Source: Alphaproteobacteria bacterium
GTDB lineage: Bacteria; Pseudomonadota; Alphaproteobacteria; GCA-2731375
Direction of reading: 5' to 3'
DNA length: 32,723 nucleotides
Assembly (NCBI GenBank): GCA_029936195.1
Contig: JAPYUH010000016.1
Coordinates: forward strand, 1 to 32,723
Below the pieces are notes generated by a model. It made no database searches. It saw nothing but the letters and a program-made list of their open reading frames with translations, and had not been told where the DNA came from. Shown one piece after another: positions 19,026 to 27,406 of this stretch. Position 1 is the first letter of the stretch; the number at the start of each line of letters is the position of its first letter. Position numbers and translations under genes: made by a program.

Positions 19026-19805
19026 ATGAATTGCCTGGCCAAGGCGTCCTTTGCGGGCGCATGGCTGTGCCTGGCCGCCTTGGCCTTGCCGCCCAGTCCC
19101 GCCTGCGGCCAGAACATCGACCTACTCGCCGCCGCCTCCACGACCGAGGCGGTCACCGCCGTCGCCGCTGCCTTCGAGGCGAAAACCGGTTTGGTCCTTC
19201 GGCCCATATTTGCTGGCTCCTCGACCTTGGCGAAACACATTGCCGCCGGGGCGCCGGCACATTTGTATTTGTCCGCCGATCTGGATTGGATGAAATTCCT
19301 CCGGCAACGGAACTTGTTGGCCGCGGATCGTTCCGTTGCCTTGCTGGGCAATCAATTGGTTCTGCTTCAGCGCCGGGGCGGGAGCAGGCTGGCCAGCCTT
19401 GCCGAATTACCCCAAGCTCTGGGCGGGCGGCGACTGGTCATGGGTGATCCGGCCCATGTTCCCGCCGGCCGTTATGGCCGGCGGGCATTGAGCAATCTTG
19501 GCCTTTGGACCCAGCTCAAGGACCGCGCCGTTTTCGGCGCCTCGGTCCGGGCGGCCCTGGCGCTGCTGGCCCGGGGACAGGGCAGCTACGCCATAGCGTA
19601 TGCGACCGATCTTCGTGCGGACGGCAATTTGTCAATTGCCGCACGCTTTCCCAATAACATCCACCAACAAATTGTTTATCCCCTGGCCATTGTCAAAAGC
19701 GGCGACGGACCCATGGCCCGCCAGGCCTATTATTTTCTTCAGGGCGGGACCGCGCGGCGGATCTTTGAACAATTTGGCTTTACCTTTTCGCCCAAGCCTC
19801 GCTAA
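19026..19805 (+). CDS. modA: Molybdate ABC transporter substrate-binding protein
   Basis: LLAAASTTEAVTAVAAAFEAKTGLVLRPIFAGSSTLAKHIAAGAPAHLYLSADLDWMKFL; upstream of modBC. Confidence 0.9.
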   Translation: MNCLAKASFAGAWLCLAALALPPSPACGQNIDLLAAASTTEAVTAVAAAFEAKTGLVLRPIFAGSSTLAKHIAAGAPAHLYLSADLDWMKFLRQRNLLAADRSVALLGNQLVLLQRRGGSRLASLAELPQALGGRRLVMGDPAHVPAGRYGRRALSNLGLWTQLKDRAVFGASVRAALALLARGQGSYAIAYATDLRADGNLSIAARFPNNIHQQIVYPLAIVKSGDGPMARQAYYFLQGGTARRIFEQFGFTFSPKPR

Positions 19806-19813
19806 TTAACCCC

Positions 19814-20503
19814 ATGTTGAGCCCACTGGAAATCGAGGCGCTGTCGCTGTCCCTGAAAGTCTCTCTTTGGGCCGTGGCCTGGAGCCTCGTCCCCGGCGTC
19901 GCCATTGCCTGGCTGTTGGCGCGGCGGGAGTTTCCGGGCAAGGCGCTGCTGGACGGTATCGTGCATCTGCCCCTGGTGCTGCCCCCAGTGGCCCTGGGTT
20001 ATCTGTTGTTGGTACTGTTCGGCCGTCATGGTCCGGTGGGGGCCTGGCTGCACGATTGGTTCGGTCTCAATTTGGTTTTTTCCTGGCGGGGTGCGGCGGT
20101 GGCGGCGGCGGTGATGGCCTTTCCCCTGTTGGTACGCGCGGTCAGGTTGTCCATGGAGGCCGTGGACCAACGCCTGGAAACGGCGGCACGGACACTGGGG
20201 GCAAAACCTGCACGGGTCTTCTTCACCATCACCCTGCCCCTGACCAGCCCCGGCATTCTGACCGGCGTGCTGTTGGCGTTTATTCGCTGCCTGGGCGAAT
20301 TCGGCGCCACCATAACATTCGCCGCCAATGTCCCCGGCGAAACCCGAACCCTGCCCCTGGCCTTGTATACGGCGCTGCAGGTTCCGGACGGCGAGGCATC
20401 GGCGACCCGCCTGGCGGTGATCTCGGTGGTCCTGGCCATTGCCGCCCTGGTCGCCTCGCAATACCTGGCCAGGCAAGTGGCCAGGCGGATCGGCTTGGCC
20501 TGA
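19814..20503 (+). CDS. modB: Molybdate ABC transporter permease
   Basis: LPPVALGYLLLVLFGRHGPVG, ETAARTLGAKPARVFFTITLPLTSPGILTGVLLAFIRCLGEFGATITFAANVPGETRTLPLALY. Confidence 0.93.
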   Translation: MLSPLEIEALSLSLKVSLWAVAWSLVPGVAIAWLLARREFPGKALLDGIVHLPLVLPPVALGYLLLVLFGRHGPVGAWLHDWFGLNLVFSWRGAAVAAAVMAFPLLVRAVRLSMEAVDQRLETAARTLGAKPARVFFTITLPLTSPGILTGVLLAFIRCLGEFGATITFAANVPGETRTLPLALYTALQVPDGEASATRLAVISVVLAIAALVASQYLARQVARRIGLA

Positions 20504-21582
20504 TGCTCGAAGTTGATGTCACAACGTCGTTGGGTGCCTTGACGATCAGTGCCGCCATCCGGGCCGATAGTGGCATCACCGCCATCTTCGGCCCCTCGGG
20601 CGCCGGTAAAACCACTTTGGTCAATATGCTTGCTGGCCTGCACCGGCCCGAACAGGGCCGCATCATGGTCGGCGGCAAGGTGTTGTTTGACAGCCAACAG
20701 CAGATCGATCTGCCGCCCGAGCAACGGCGCCTGGGTTATGTTTTTCAGGAAAGCCGGCTGTTCCCCCATATGACGGTGGCGGACAACCTCTCCTATGGCC
20801 GGCGCCTTGTGCCCAAGGGCGTGGCGGGGGCCGACTACGATGCCGTGGTCGGTCTGCTGGCCCTGACGCCGTTGCTGGACCGCCGGCCCAAGACCCTGTC
20901 GGGTGGCGAGCGCCAGCGGGTGGCCATTGGGCGGGCCCTGTTGGCGGCCCCGCGCCTGTTGTTGATGGATGAACCCCTGGCCAACCTTGATGTCCCACGC
21001 CGGGCCGAAATCCTGCCCTTTATCGAGAGCCTTCGGCGGGAGTTCGGCCTCTCCATCATCTACGTCTCCCACAATATGGATGAAATCGTCCGCCTGGCGG
21101 ACCAATTGGTGGTGATGGCGGAAGGCGCGGTGGTGGCCCAGGGACCAATGGCCGAAATCACCGCGCGGCTGGACCTGCGTCCCTTGACCGGGCGCTGGGA
21201 CGCGGGCGCCGTGCTGTCGACAAAAGTTGCGGCACAAGATGAACGGGATCAGCTGACCAGGCTGTCTTTCCAGGGCGGAGACCTTTGGTTGCCGCGCCTG
21301 GATCTGGCCATTGGCGCGCCGCTGCAAATTCGAGTCAGGGCCCGGGATGTCAGCTTGGCCCTGACGGCGCCGGAAGATATTTCGGTGTTGAACGTCTTTG
21401 CCGGAGAGGTGATGGAAGTCGGCGAGGACGACGGGCCACAGGTCGACGTTCTGGTGGATATCGGCAGCCGCTTGTGGGCCCGCATCACAAAAAGATCACA
21501 GCGGGAGCTGGCCATTCTGCCCGGCCGCAAGGTGCATGTCCTGATCAAGGCCATGGCCGTCGACCGCAGCGGCTTGGGTTAG
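20503..21582 (+). CDS. modC: Molybdate ABC transporter ATP-binding protein with TOBE domain
   Basis: FGPSGAGKTTLVNMLAGL, LSGGERQRVAIGRALL, LLMDEPLANLD, C-terminal TOBE-like region. ATG overlaps the modB TGA (TGATG). Confidence 0.93.
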   Translation: MLEVDVTTSLGALTISAAIRADSGITAIFGPSGAGKTTLVNMLAGLHRPEQGRIMVGGKVLFDSQQQIDLPPEQRRLGYVFQESRLFPHMTVADNLSYGRRLVPKGVAGADYDAVVGLLALTPLLDRRPKTLSGGERQRVAIGRALLAAPRLLLMDEPLANLDVPRRAEILPFIESLRREFGLSIIYVSHNMDEIVRLADQLVVMAEGAVVAQGPMAEITARLDLRPLTGRWDAGAVLSTKVAAQDERDQLTRLSFQGGDLWLPRLDLAIGAPLQIRVRARDVSLALTAPEDISVLNVFAGEVMEVGEDDGPQVDVLVDIGSRLWARITKRSQRELAILPGRKVHVLIKAMAVDRSGLG

Positions 21583-21604
21583 GACATTTCGATCCTGAAA
21601 GGCC

Positions 21605-21853
21605 CTAGTTTTTCGCCGGGTCGGCTATTTTCGGCCGTTCGGCGACGCCATCGGGGACGGATACCGAGCGTGGCGTTTGCAGGTTGTAGATAAACGCCGG
21701 CACGGCGCCCAAAATCAGGGCGATGGCGACCAGCCCCGGCCAATGAAATTTGTCCAGGCCGGCGAGCCGCCGCCGCCGCACGCTTTCTAACAGATAAACC
21801 GCGCCCAGGACGGCCAGCGCCGATATCAACCAAACCAGCAGAAAATTGCTCAT
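21605..21853 (-). CDS. Small membrane protein, hypothetical
   Basis: MSNFLLVWLISALAVLGAVYLLESVRRRRLAGLDKFHWPGLVAIALILGAVPAFIYNLQTP; two predicted TM segments. Confidence 0.6.
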   Translation of the reverse strand: MSNFLLVWLISALAVLGAVYLLESVRRRRLAGLDKFHWPGLVAIALILGAVPAFIYNLQTPRSVSVPDGVAERPKIADPAKN

Positions 21854-21878
21854 GACCCTCAGCCTAACAGCATTTGGC

Positions 21879-22661
21879 CTATAACTCGATGCCGTGCAGC
21901 GCACCCGCCCGGCCCCGCGCGCCGGCCATCAGGTAGGACAGATCGCTGCCCCCCAACACCATGCGGACACCCATGCGGATATACTTGGCGGCCAGATCGT
22001 CATAGACCCCTCCCATGCCGGCCCACTTGCCGTTGTTGCGGCAGGCGGCGACCGTCGTATCGTAGGCGGCGACCACGTCAGCATGATCGTATTGGCCGGG
22101 AATACCCATTTCGGCGCACAGATCATTGGTGCCGATCAACAGCACATCGACGCCCGCCACGGCCGCAATCTCGTCCGCATTGGCAACAGCTTCAGGGCTT
22201 TCCAACATCACCACCACCAACAGAGTATCGTTGATCAGGCGCGTTGCCTCGGCCATGGGCAGATTGTCATATTCCAGGATTGCCGCCCCGCCCGCCAGCG
22301 AGCGATGGCCGACGGGCGGATAGAGGCATTGGTCCACCACCTTGCGGGCCTCGTCGGCTGTGTTGACGTGGGGCACGACAATACCCTGGGCGCCCGCGTC
22401 CAGGGGCCGGCTGGCATGGTGGTGCAGGTGGGAGGAGGCCCGGACAATGGGCGTACAGCCCGCATCCAATCCCGCCAAGGTAATATCCGCCACGGTTTCC
22501 AGGGACAGCGGGCTGTGTTCCATGTCGATAAACAGCCAGTCGTAACCGCAAACCTTGGCTACCTTGGCGATCTCCACCCCGCGGGCGATGCGGACGCCCA
22601 TGCCCAGGGATAATTCGCCCGCCGCAAGTTTTTGTTTCGTGATATTGGCAATGACCGCCAT
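21879..22661 (-). CDS. HpcH/HpaI aldolase family protein
   Basis: GYDWLFIDMEHSPLSLETVADI, GAQGIVVPHVNTADEAR, VVMLESPEAVANADEIAAVAGVDVLLIGTNDL. Confidence 0.92.
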   Translation of the reverse strand: MAVIANITKQKLAAGELSLGMGVRIARGVEIAKVAKVCGYDWLFIDMEHSPLSLETVADITLAGLDAGCTPIVRASSHLHHHASRPLDAGAQGIVVPHVNTADEARKVVDQCLYPPVGHRSLAGGAAILEYDNLPMAEATRLINDTLLVVVMLESPEAVANADEIAAVAGVDVLLIGTNDLCAEMGIPGQYDHADVVAAYDTTVAACRNNGKWAGMGGVYDDLAAKYIRMGVRMVLGGSDLSYLMAGARGRAGALHGIEL

Positions 22662-22673
22662 GGAAATTCCTCC

Positions 22674-23033
22674 TCAAATTGTGTTTTTGCCGCTTTCGTC
22701 CGGGGCGGGGCGATTTTCGACACGGCGCAAATCATGTTGCGCCAAATGCCGGGTCAGGGCGACCTGCCGCTGCCGCAAGCGGCTGACCGCAAGGGCCAGG
22801 GTGGCGATCAGGCCCAATAGTATGAACACGACGATCAGAATAATGGCGATGGGTGCGTACAGAATACCGAAAAAGGCCGCGATACCTTCGACGAATTGCC
22901 GGTTCAAACTGGCCGCCGCCAAAATCAACAAGGCCAGGAACCAGGGCAATGACAGATCCACCTCCAACAATCCGCGTCGGATGAGCAGCAATAGCAGCGC
23001 GGCCAATAACAAAATGATCAGCAGGGGGATCAT
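22674..23033 (-). CDS. DUF2304-like membrane protein
   Basis: Three hydrophobic segments, C-terminal heptad-like LRQRQVALTRHLAQHDLR, overlapping a GT2 gene. Confidence 0.6.
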   Translation of the reverse strand: MIPLLIILLLAALLLLLIRRGLLEVDLSLPWFLALLILAAASLNRQFVEGIAAFFGILYAPIAIILIVVFILLGLIATLALAVSRLRQRQVALTRHLAQHDLRRVENRPAPDESGKNTI

Positions 23034-23830
23034 GGCCGCCTCCGCCGCCCCAAGGTTTCATTCAAGGCGATCACGTTAAATCGGTACAACAACCGCATGG
23101 CCTGAAACCATCCCAATGTGGTTTTGCCGTGGCGTCGGGGTTGTTGGTGAATGGGGTGGGCCGCCAACCGCAGGCCCGCCCGCCCCAAGGTAAGAAAGAT
23201 TTGCGGCTCGGGAAAGCGGTACAGATTGGTGCCGTTCAATATGCTCATGGCGGTCCTGTTCATGGCCATGAAACCAGTGTTGACGTCCGCCGGGCTGCGC
23301 CCCGCCGTCAGCAGCCGGGAAACAAGGGTGAAATAACCTTTTACCAATCCGGCCATCAGGCCGCCATTACCCGCGCCCGGGTTCAGACGTTCGCCGGAGA
23401 CAACATCTTCCCTATCCGCCCGCAGGGGCTCCAACAGCTCCAGTATGGCGTCCATGGGATGTTGGCCGTCCGCATCGATCCGCACCATGATTTGATAGCC
23501 GTAGGCCAGGGCATGGTCGATCGCCACATGCGTGGCCACGCCCAGACCCATGTTGGTGGGCAGGCGTACCAGCAAATCATCCACGCCCAAGATCCGCCGA
23601 TCAATGGGCACGGTTGAGCCGTCATCCACCACCAGCAGCCGGGCCAGAGGCAGTGCGGCGGCGACGGCCTGGGAGATTTCCCCCAGCCGGTCCACGTCGT
23701 TCAGGCTGGGCACGAAAACCAAAACGTCGTGCCCCTGCTCTCCCCTGTCGGCATCCACCGCCAATCTATCTCCGTCCAATTCATGCCCACGCCATGACAT
23801 ACCTTTAGAGAGGATCATGGAGGCAATCAA
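23030..23830 (-). CDS. Glycosyltransferase family 2
   Basis: VFVPSLNDVDRLGE, LLVVDDGSTV, MVRIDADGQHPMDAILELL, VNTGFMAMNR. The true start may be internal. Confidence 0.88.
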   Translation of the reverse strand: MIASMILSKGMSWRGHELDGDRLAVDADRGEQGHDVLVFVPSLNDVDRLGEISQAVAAALPLARLLVVDDGSTVPIDRRILGVDDLLVRLPTNMGLGVATHVAIDHALAYGYQIMVRIDADGQHPMDAILELLEPLRADREDVVSGERLNPGAGNGGLMAGLVKGYFTLVSRLLTAGRSPADVNTGFMAMNRTAMSILNGTNLYRFPEPQIFLTLGRAGLRLAAHPIHQQPRRHGKTTLGWFQAMRLLYRFNVIALNETLGRRRRP

Positions 23831-23839
23831 GAGACCTCG

Positions 23840-24661
23840 CTAAACCGCACTTTGAATGCGTTCCCGGCAGGCGCGGACGACTTCGTCGCCGGGCCGTTTC
23901 CACCAATTCCCGGCGGAAAAAATCTCAACTTCGATCAGGCCGTCATATCCGCTGTCTTCAACCCAGGCGCTGATTTGCGGAATATCGATGACACCGTCGC
24001 CCATCATGCCCCGGTCCAGCAGCAAATCCGTGGTCGGCACCAGCCAGTCGCAAACATGGTAGGCCAAAACCCGTTCGCCGGCCCGGTCGATTTGTGCCTG
24101 TAAATCCGGGTCCCACCAGAGATGATAGACATCGACGGCAACCCCGACCCCCGGCCCCAATTCATCGCAAAGATCCAGCGCCTGGCCCAAGGTATTGATG
24201 GCGCAGCGTTCGGCGGCGTACATGGGATGCAGAGGCTCTATCGCCACGGGCATGCCGGCGGCGCGGGCGTGCGGCAGCACCGCGCCCAGGCCGTCGCGGA
24301 TCATGCTCCGGGCACCGGCAAGATCCTTCGATCCCCGCGGCAGGCCACCGGCCACCACGATCAGACAATCCGCGCCCAGAGCCACGGCCTGGTCCACGGC
24401 AAGAAGGCTATCATCGATGCTGGCTTGCCGGCTTGCCGCATCGCCGCCGGGAAACTGGCCCGCCCGGCATAGACCCGAAACACGCAGGCCATGGTCTTGA
24501 ACCATGCGCACGGCCTCGTCCAAGCCGCATTCATCCAGCTTGTCCCGCCAGATGGAAATGCCCGTGACACCGGCCCCGGCATAGGCCGCTATCGCTTCCG
24601 CCAGACTATGTTGTTCCCGCGTGGTGGCCTGGTTGATGGACAACCGCGCCAGATCAGCCAT
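23840..24661 (-). CDS. Sugar phosphate isomerase/epimerase (AP-endonuclease-2 TIM barrel)
   Basis: GVTGISIWRDKL, PVAIEPLHPMYAAERCAINTLGQALDLCDELGPGVGVAVDVYHLWWDPDL, GYDGLIEVEIFSAGNWWKRPGDEVV. Confidence 0.9.
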   Translation of the reverse strand: MADLARLSINQATTREQHSLAEAIAAYAGAGVTGISIWRDKLDECGLDEAVRMVQDHGLRVSGLCRAGQFPGGDAASRQASIDDSLLAVDQAVALGADCLIVVAGGLPRGSKDLAGARSMIRDGLGAVLPHARAAGMPVAIEPLHPMYAAERCAINTLGQALDLCDELGPGVGVAVDVYHLWWDPDLQAQIDRAGERVLAYHVCDWLVPTTDLLLDRGMMGDGVIDIPQISAWVEDSGYDGLIEVEIFSAGNWWKRPGDEVVRACRERIQSAV

Positions 24662-26033
24662 GGCGCAATTCCCGCATGACCGAGAAATCCGGGTCCGCGC
24701 CATGGGCGAAGCCCACTGCATCCAACGAGCCCAGGGCGATCTGACCATCCCTGATGGTCAGCCGCATGGTGCCGTTGGCTTCGTGGTACATATCCCCGTG
24801 GGCGGCCCGGAAGGCGGCCTGTTCCGCCACGGGCACGCTGTTCAGACCGTTGACGTAGTGGTGGCCGTTACGCTCCACATGGGTGATGCCCAGAAGGTTC
24901 ACCAGGGCCAAATCCTGCTGTACCGAAAGCCCCGCCTGGGTGGTCAAATCCTCCGCCGACATGAAATAGCCATCACCCCAGTGTTCACAACGGCCCCGGT
25001 TCAGAATGGATTTGTACGTGCCCTTGCAGGTTTTCGAAGAGACGCCGCGATAGCCAAGTTCCCGCCCCTTGGCAAAGGCATCGAGGAAGCCGTCGGATTC
25101 ATCCAGGATCACCGGCTTGCGGGCGCTCAGGGCGCTCACATCCACGTCCAGCGCCACGGCGCGGGAAATGGGTTGCTCCACGAACAGGATTGATTGGTTG
25201 AAACGCGCCAGACACCGGTCGCCTTCGATACCATCCAACAGTGCCGTCACGCCGGCAACATCACCATATTGTTCATTGCCGTCCAGCGAGATGACGTAGG
25301 TTTGATCGCTTTCATCCAGCACGTCGGCGATTTCCACCAGCCGAGCCACGTCCTCGTCCAGGTCACCGCAAACCTTGATTTTGAAATAGCGGTGGCCATA
25401 GGCGGCGATCACCTGTTGCAATGTTTCGGGCAGGCCGTCGCCCACGGGTTCGGGGTTTTCACGGATCGGATCCACCATGCCGACCGTGTGCCGGGCGTGG
25501 ATCGCGGTCGCCGGGCGCAATTTGGCCAGAAATGGATCGACATCATATTCGCCGCTCTCGATACCCGGTAGATTGCCCTGAATGGCCCCATAGAATGAAA
25601 CGTCGTTGAGCCGGCACAGGGCATCAAGGATGGCCCGGTCCAAAACGGCGGGGCCATAGCAGGCCACAAGGGAATTATCGCCGCGCTCGCCACAAATTTT
25701 GATCTGCTCATCATAGTTGGAACGGAACAGCCCGAACGCCGTGGCGGCGGACGTGTCCTGATAGAGCTGCGACGCCGTGGCGAGGGCATGGCGCAATTGG
25801 CCGAAATTGTCCTCGTTGGAAAGTTCCAGATTCTTGTCGAACCATTTCGGTGCCAGCATTTCCGCCGATAGGCCCCAGCCTTCCCGCCCATCGCCGAGAC
25901 GGATACGCACCCTGGCAAAGACCTGGGGGCTCTCCCGCAAGGTGGTGACGCCAAAGCGGAAGGGCATGCGCAGGGTCACGTCACGCTCGAACAATTGTAC
26001 TTCCAGGACTGAAAGCTTAATGGGATCAGACAC
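24654..26033 (-). CDS. Enolase-superfamily (mandelate racemase/muconate lactonizing-like) protein
   Basis: YFKIKVCGD, VISLDGNEQY, FVEQPISR, PVILDESDG, GVSSKTCKG. GTG start overlaps the stop of the upstream pseudogene. Confidence 0.82.
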   Translation of the reverse strand: MSDPIKLSVLEVQLFERDVTLRMPFRFGVTTLRESPQVFARVRIRLGDGREGWGLSAEMLAPKWFDKNLELSNEDNFGQLRHALATASQLYQDTSAATAFGLFRSNYDEQIKICGERGDNSLVACYGPAVLDRAILDALCRLNDVSFYGAIQGNLPGIESGEYDVDPFLAKLRPATAIHARHTVGMVDPIRENPEPVGDGLPETLQQVIAAYGHRYFKIKVCGDLDEDVARLVEIADVLDESDQTYVISLDGNEQYGDVAGVTALLDGIEGDRCLARFNQSILFVEQPISRAVALDVDVSALSARKPVILDESDGFLDAFAKGRELGYRGVSSKTCKGTYKSILNRGRCEHWGDGYFMSAEDLTTQAGLSVQQDLALVNLLGITHVERNGHHYVNGLNSVPVAEQAAFRAAHGDMYHEANGTMRLTIRDGQIALGSLDAVGFAHGADPDFSVMRELRHG

Positions 26034-26152
26034 GCAAGGCCTCCTCGATACCGCGTAAAAAACCAATGGCCCGGGCCGCGACACTAGGGCCGTCGGGCAC
26101 ATATTCAAAGGGCTCCGCCGCCACTGACACCGTGCCGTCATAGCCGTGCCGT
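26026..26152 (-). pseudogene. C-terminal remnant of a second sugar phosphate isomerase/epimerase
   Basis: Reverse-strand translation RHGYDGTVSVAAEPFEYVPDGPSVAARAIGFLRGIEEALRV*; GYDGTVSVxAEPFEY is typical of the family C-terminus. Preceded in frame by TAA, then the repeat element. Confidence 0.8.
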
Positions 26153-26161
26153 TACAAGGCC

Positions 26162-26286
26162 CCTAGTGGTGCGAGCGAAACAGAAGAGTCCTTCAGTTTC
26201 GTGTCTAGCGCACCACGATTCTTAAGAGTCTAGTGGTCTTTCGATCCTCACGGATGGGAACCATCCGCTAGAATCGGACCACTAGG
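26162..26286. mobile_element. MITE-like double-hairpin element with 9-bp terminal inverted repeats CCTAGTGGT/ACCACTAGG
   Basis: TIRs at 26162-26170 and 26278-26286. Hairpin 1: GTGGTGCG (26166-26173)/CGCACCAC (26209-26216). Hairpin 2: CTAGTGGTC (26230-26238)/GACCACTAG (26277-26285) enclosing CGGATGG-gaa-CCATCCG. No transposase ORF. Confidence 0.65.
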
Positions 26287-26357
26287 ATCGGCGGGATGTC
26301 CAATTCCCACAATCCCGGCGTCCGGCCAATGCCTTCGTTGCACGGGGCGAACTTCAT
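26268..26357 (-). pseudogene. N-terminal remnant of the interrupted operon gene
   Basis: ATG overlaps the TGA of the upstream Gfo/Idh gene (ATGA). Reads MKFAPCNEGIGRTPGLWELDIPPILVVRF* and stops inside the repeat element. Confidence 0.5.
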
Positions 26358-27370
26358 AAAGCGACCCTCCGCTCCGTCTCCGCCGAACGATAAATGGCAT
26401 CCAGAATACGCGCCATGCCAACGCCGCATTCCTCAATCCCCGCCAGGGGCGCCGCCGTGCCGTCCACCGCATCCAGGAAGGCGGCGAATTCGCTCGCCAC
26501 GACCTGGTGCGGCTCAACCACCGTCCCATGGGGCATCTCGACGCCCTGATTTTTAGGCCGCCACAGACCCCCGGTCAGCTCGTGGCGGACCCGGTGCAGG
26601 CGCAATTCGTTGCTTTGATAGTCTATTTCCGCCGCCCCTTCGCTGCCCGCCACCACGAATTCCTTGGTCTGCGTGGCGCCGGGCACGATGTTGTCGTTCC
26701 AGCGGCCCGGTTGAATGCAGCCGGCTTCGACATGCGCCAAGGCGCCGGATGGATAGAATAACCGGATCAGCGCCAGATCGTCATAACCCCGCCCGAAATG
26801 ATCCCGCGTCACCGCATCCACCGCCACGGGCAGATCACCCATCATCCAGTTCGCCTGGTCGATAAAATGCACGGCATCATTGCCGACCACGCCGCTGTCC
26901 CCGCGGGCCCGCTTGTAGCCATGAAAGCGGGCCGAGATATATCGCAATTCGCCCAGCCGTCCCTGGTCGACCTCGGCCTTGGCCCGTATCGCCAGCGGGT
27001 GGGCGCGGAAGTAAAACCCGACCTGAACCACCTGCTCCCGCACGAGATCCTGTAGGCCCTCGGCCTCGGCAAGGGTCGCGGTCATGGGTTTTTCGATGAA
27101 CAGATGCTTGCCCGCGGCAAGCAGTGGTTCGCAGACATCGAAATGCCGATCGGTCGGCGCCAACACGACGACCAGTTCGACCCGGTCCACGAAGTCCGAA
27201 ATCTCGGCGGAGACCCGCTCGCCCGGCAACCCCAATTCCAAACAGCGCCGCCGCGCCTGGGCATCCGGATCAACCACATACAATCCATCCGCCAATCCCA
27301 ACGACCGCCAAGCGGCAAGATGGGTCGGGCCAAAATTGCCGAAACCAATTTGCAAGATGCTCCGGCTCAT
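26354..27370 (-). CDS. Gfo/Idh/MocA family oxidoreductase
   Basis: ILQIGFGNFGPTHLAAWRSLG, EKPMTATLAEAEGL, RFHGYKRARGDSGVVGNDAVHFIDQANW. Confidence 0.92.
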   Translation of the reverse strand: MSRSILQIGFGNFGPTHLAAWRSLGLADGLYVVDPDAQARRRCLELGLPGERVSAEISDFVDRVELVVVLAPTDRHFDVCEPLLAAGKHLFIEKPMTATLAEAEGLQDLVREQVVQVGFYFRAHPLAIRAKAEVDQGRLGELRYISARFHGYKRARGDSGVVGNDAVHFIDQANWMMGDLPVAVDAVTRDHFGRGYDDLALIRLFYPSGALAHVEAGCIQPGRWNDNIVPGATQTKEFVVAGSEGAAEIDYQSNELRLHRVRHELTGGLWRPKNQGVEMPHGTVVEPHQVVASEFAAFLDAVDGTAAPLAGIEECGVGMARILDAIYRSAETERRVAL

Positions 27371-27406
27371 GATGGTTTGTTCATGGCTTGGGCCATACCA
27401 TGGAGA

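Noticed and set aside
19867-20502. N-terminal extension of the 571-aa ORF that contains modC
   Set aside because: Out-of-frame reading of modB; the real modC start is ATG 20503, overlapping the modB stop.
20026-21327. 433-aa minus-strand ORF opposite modB/modC
   Set aside because: Antisense artefact; modB and modC motifs are clear on the plus strand.
19026-21582. modABC as an unusual transporter
   Set aside because: Domain content and gene overlaps are ordinary for a molybdate transporter; only the absence of modE nearby is notable, and that is common.
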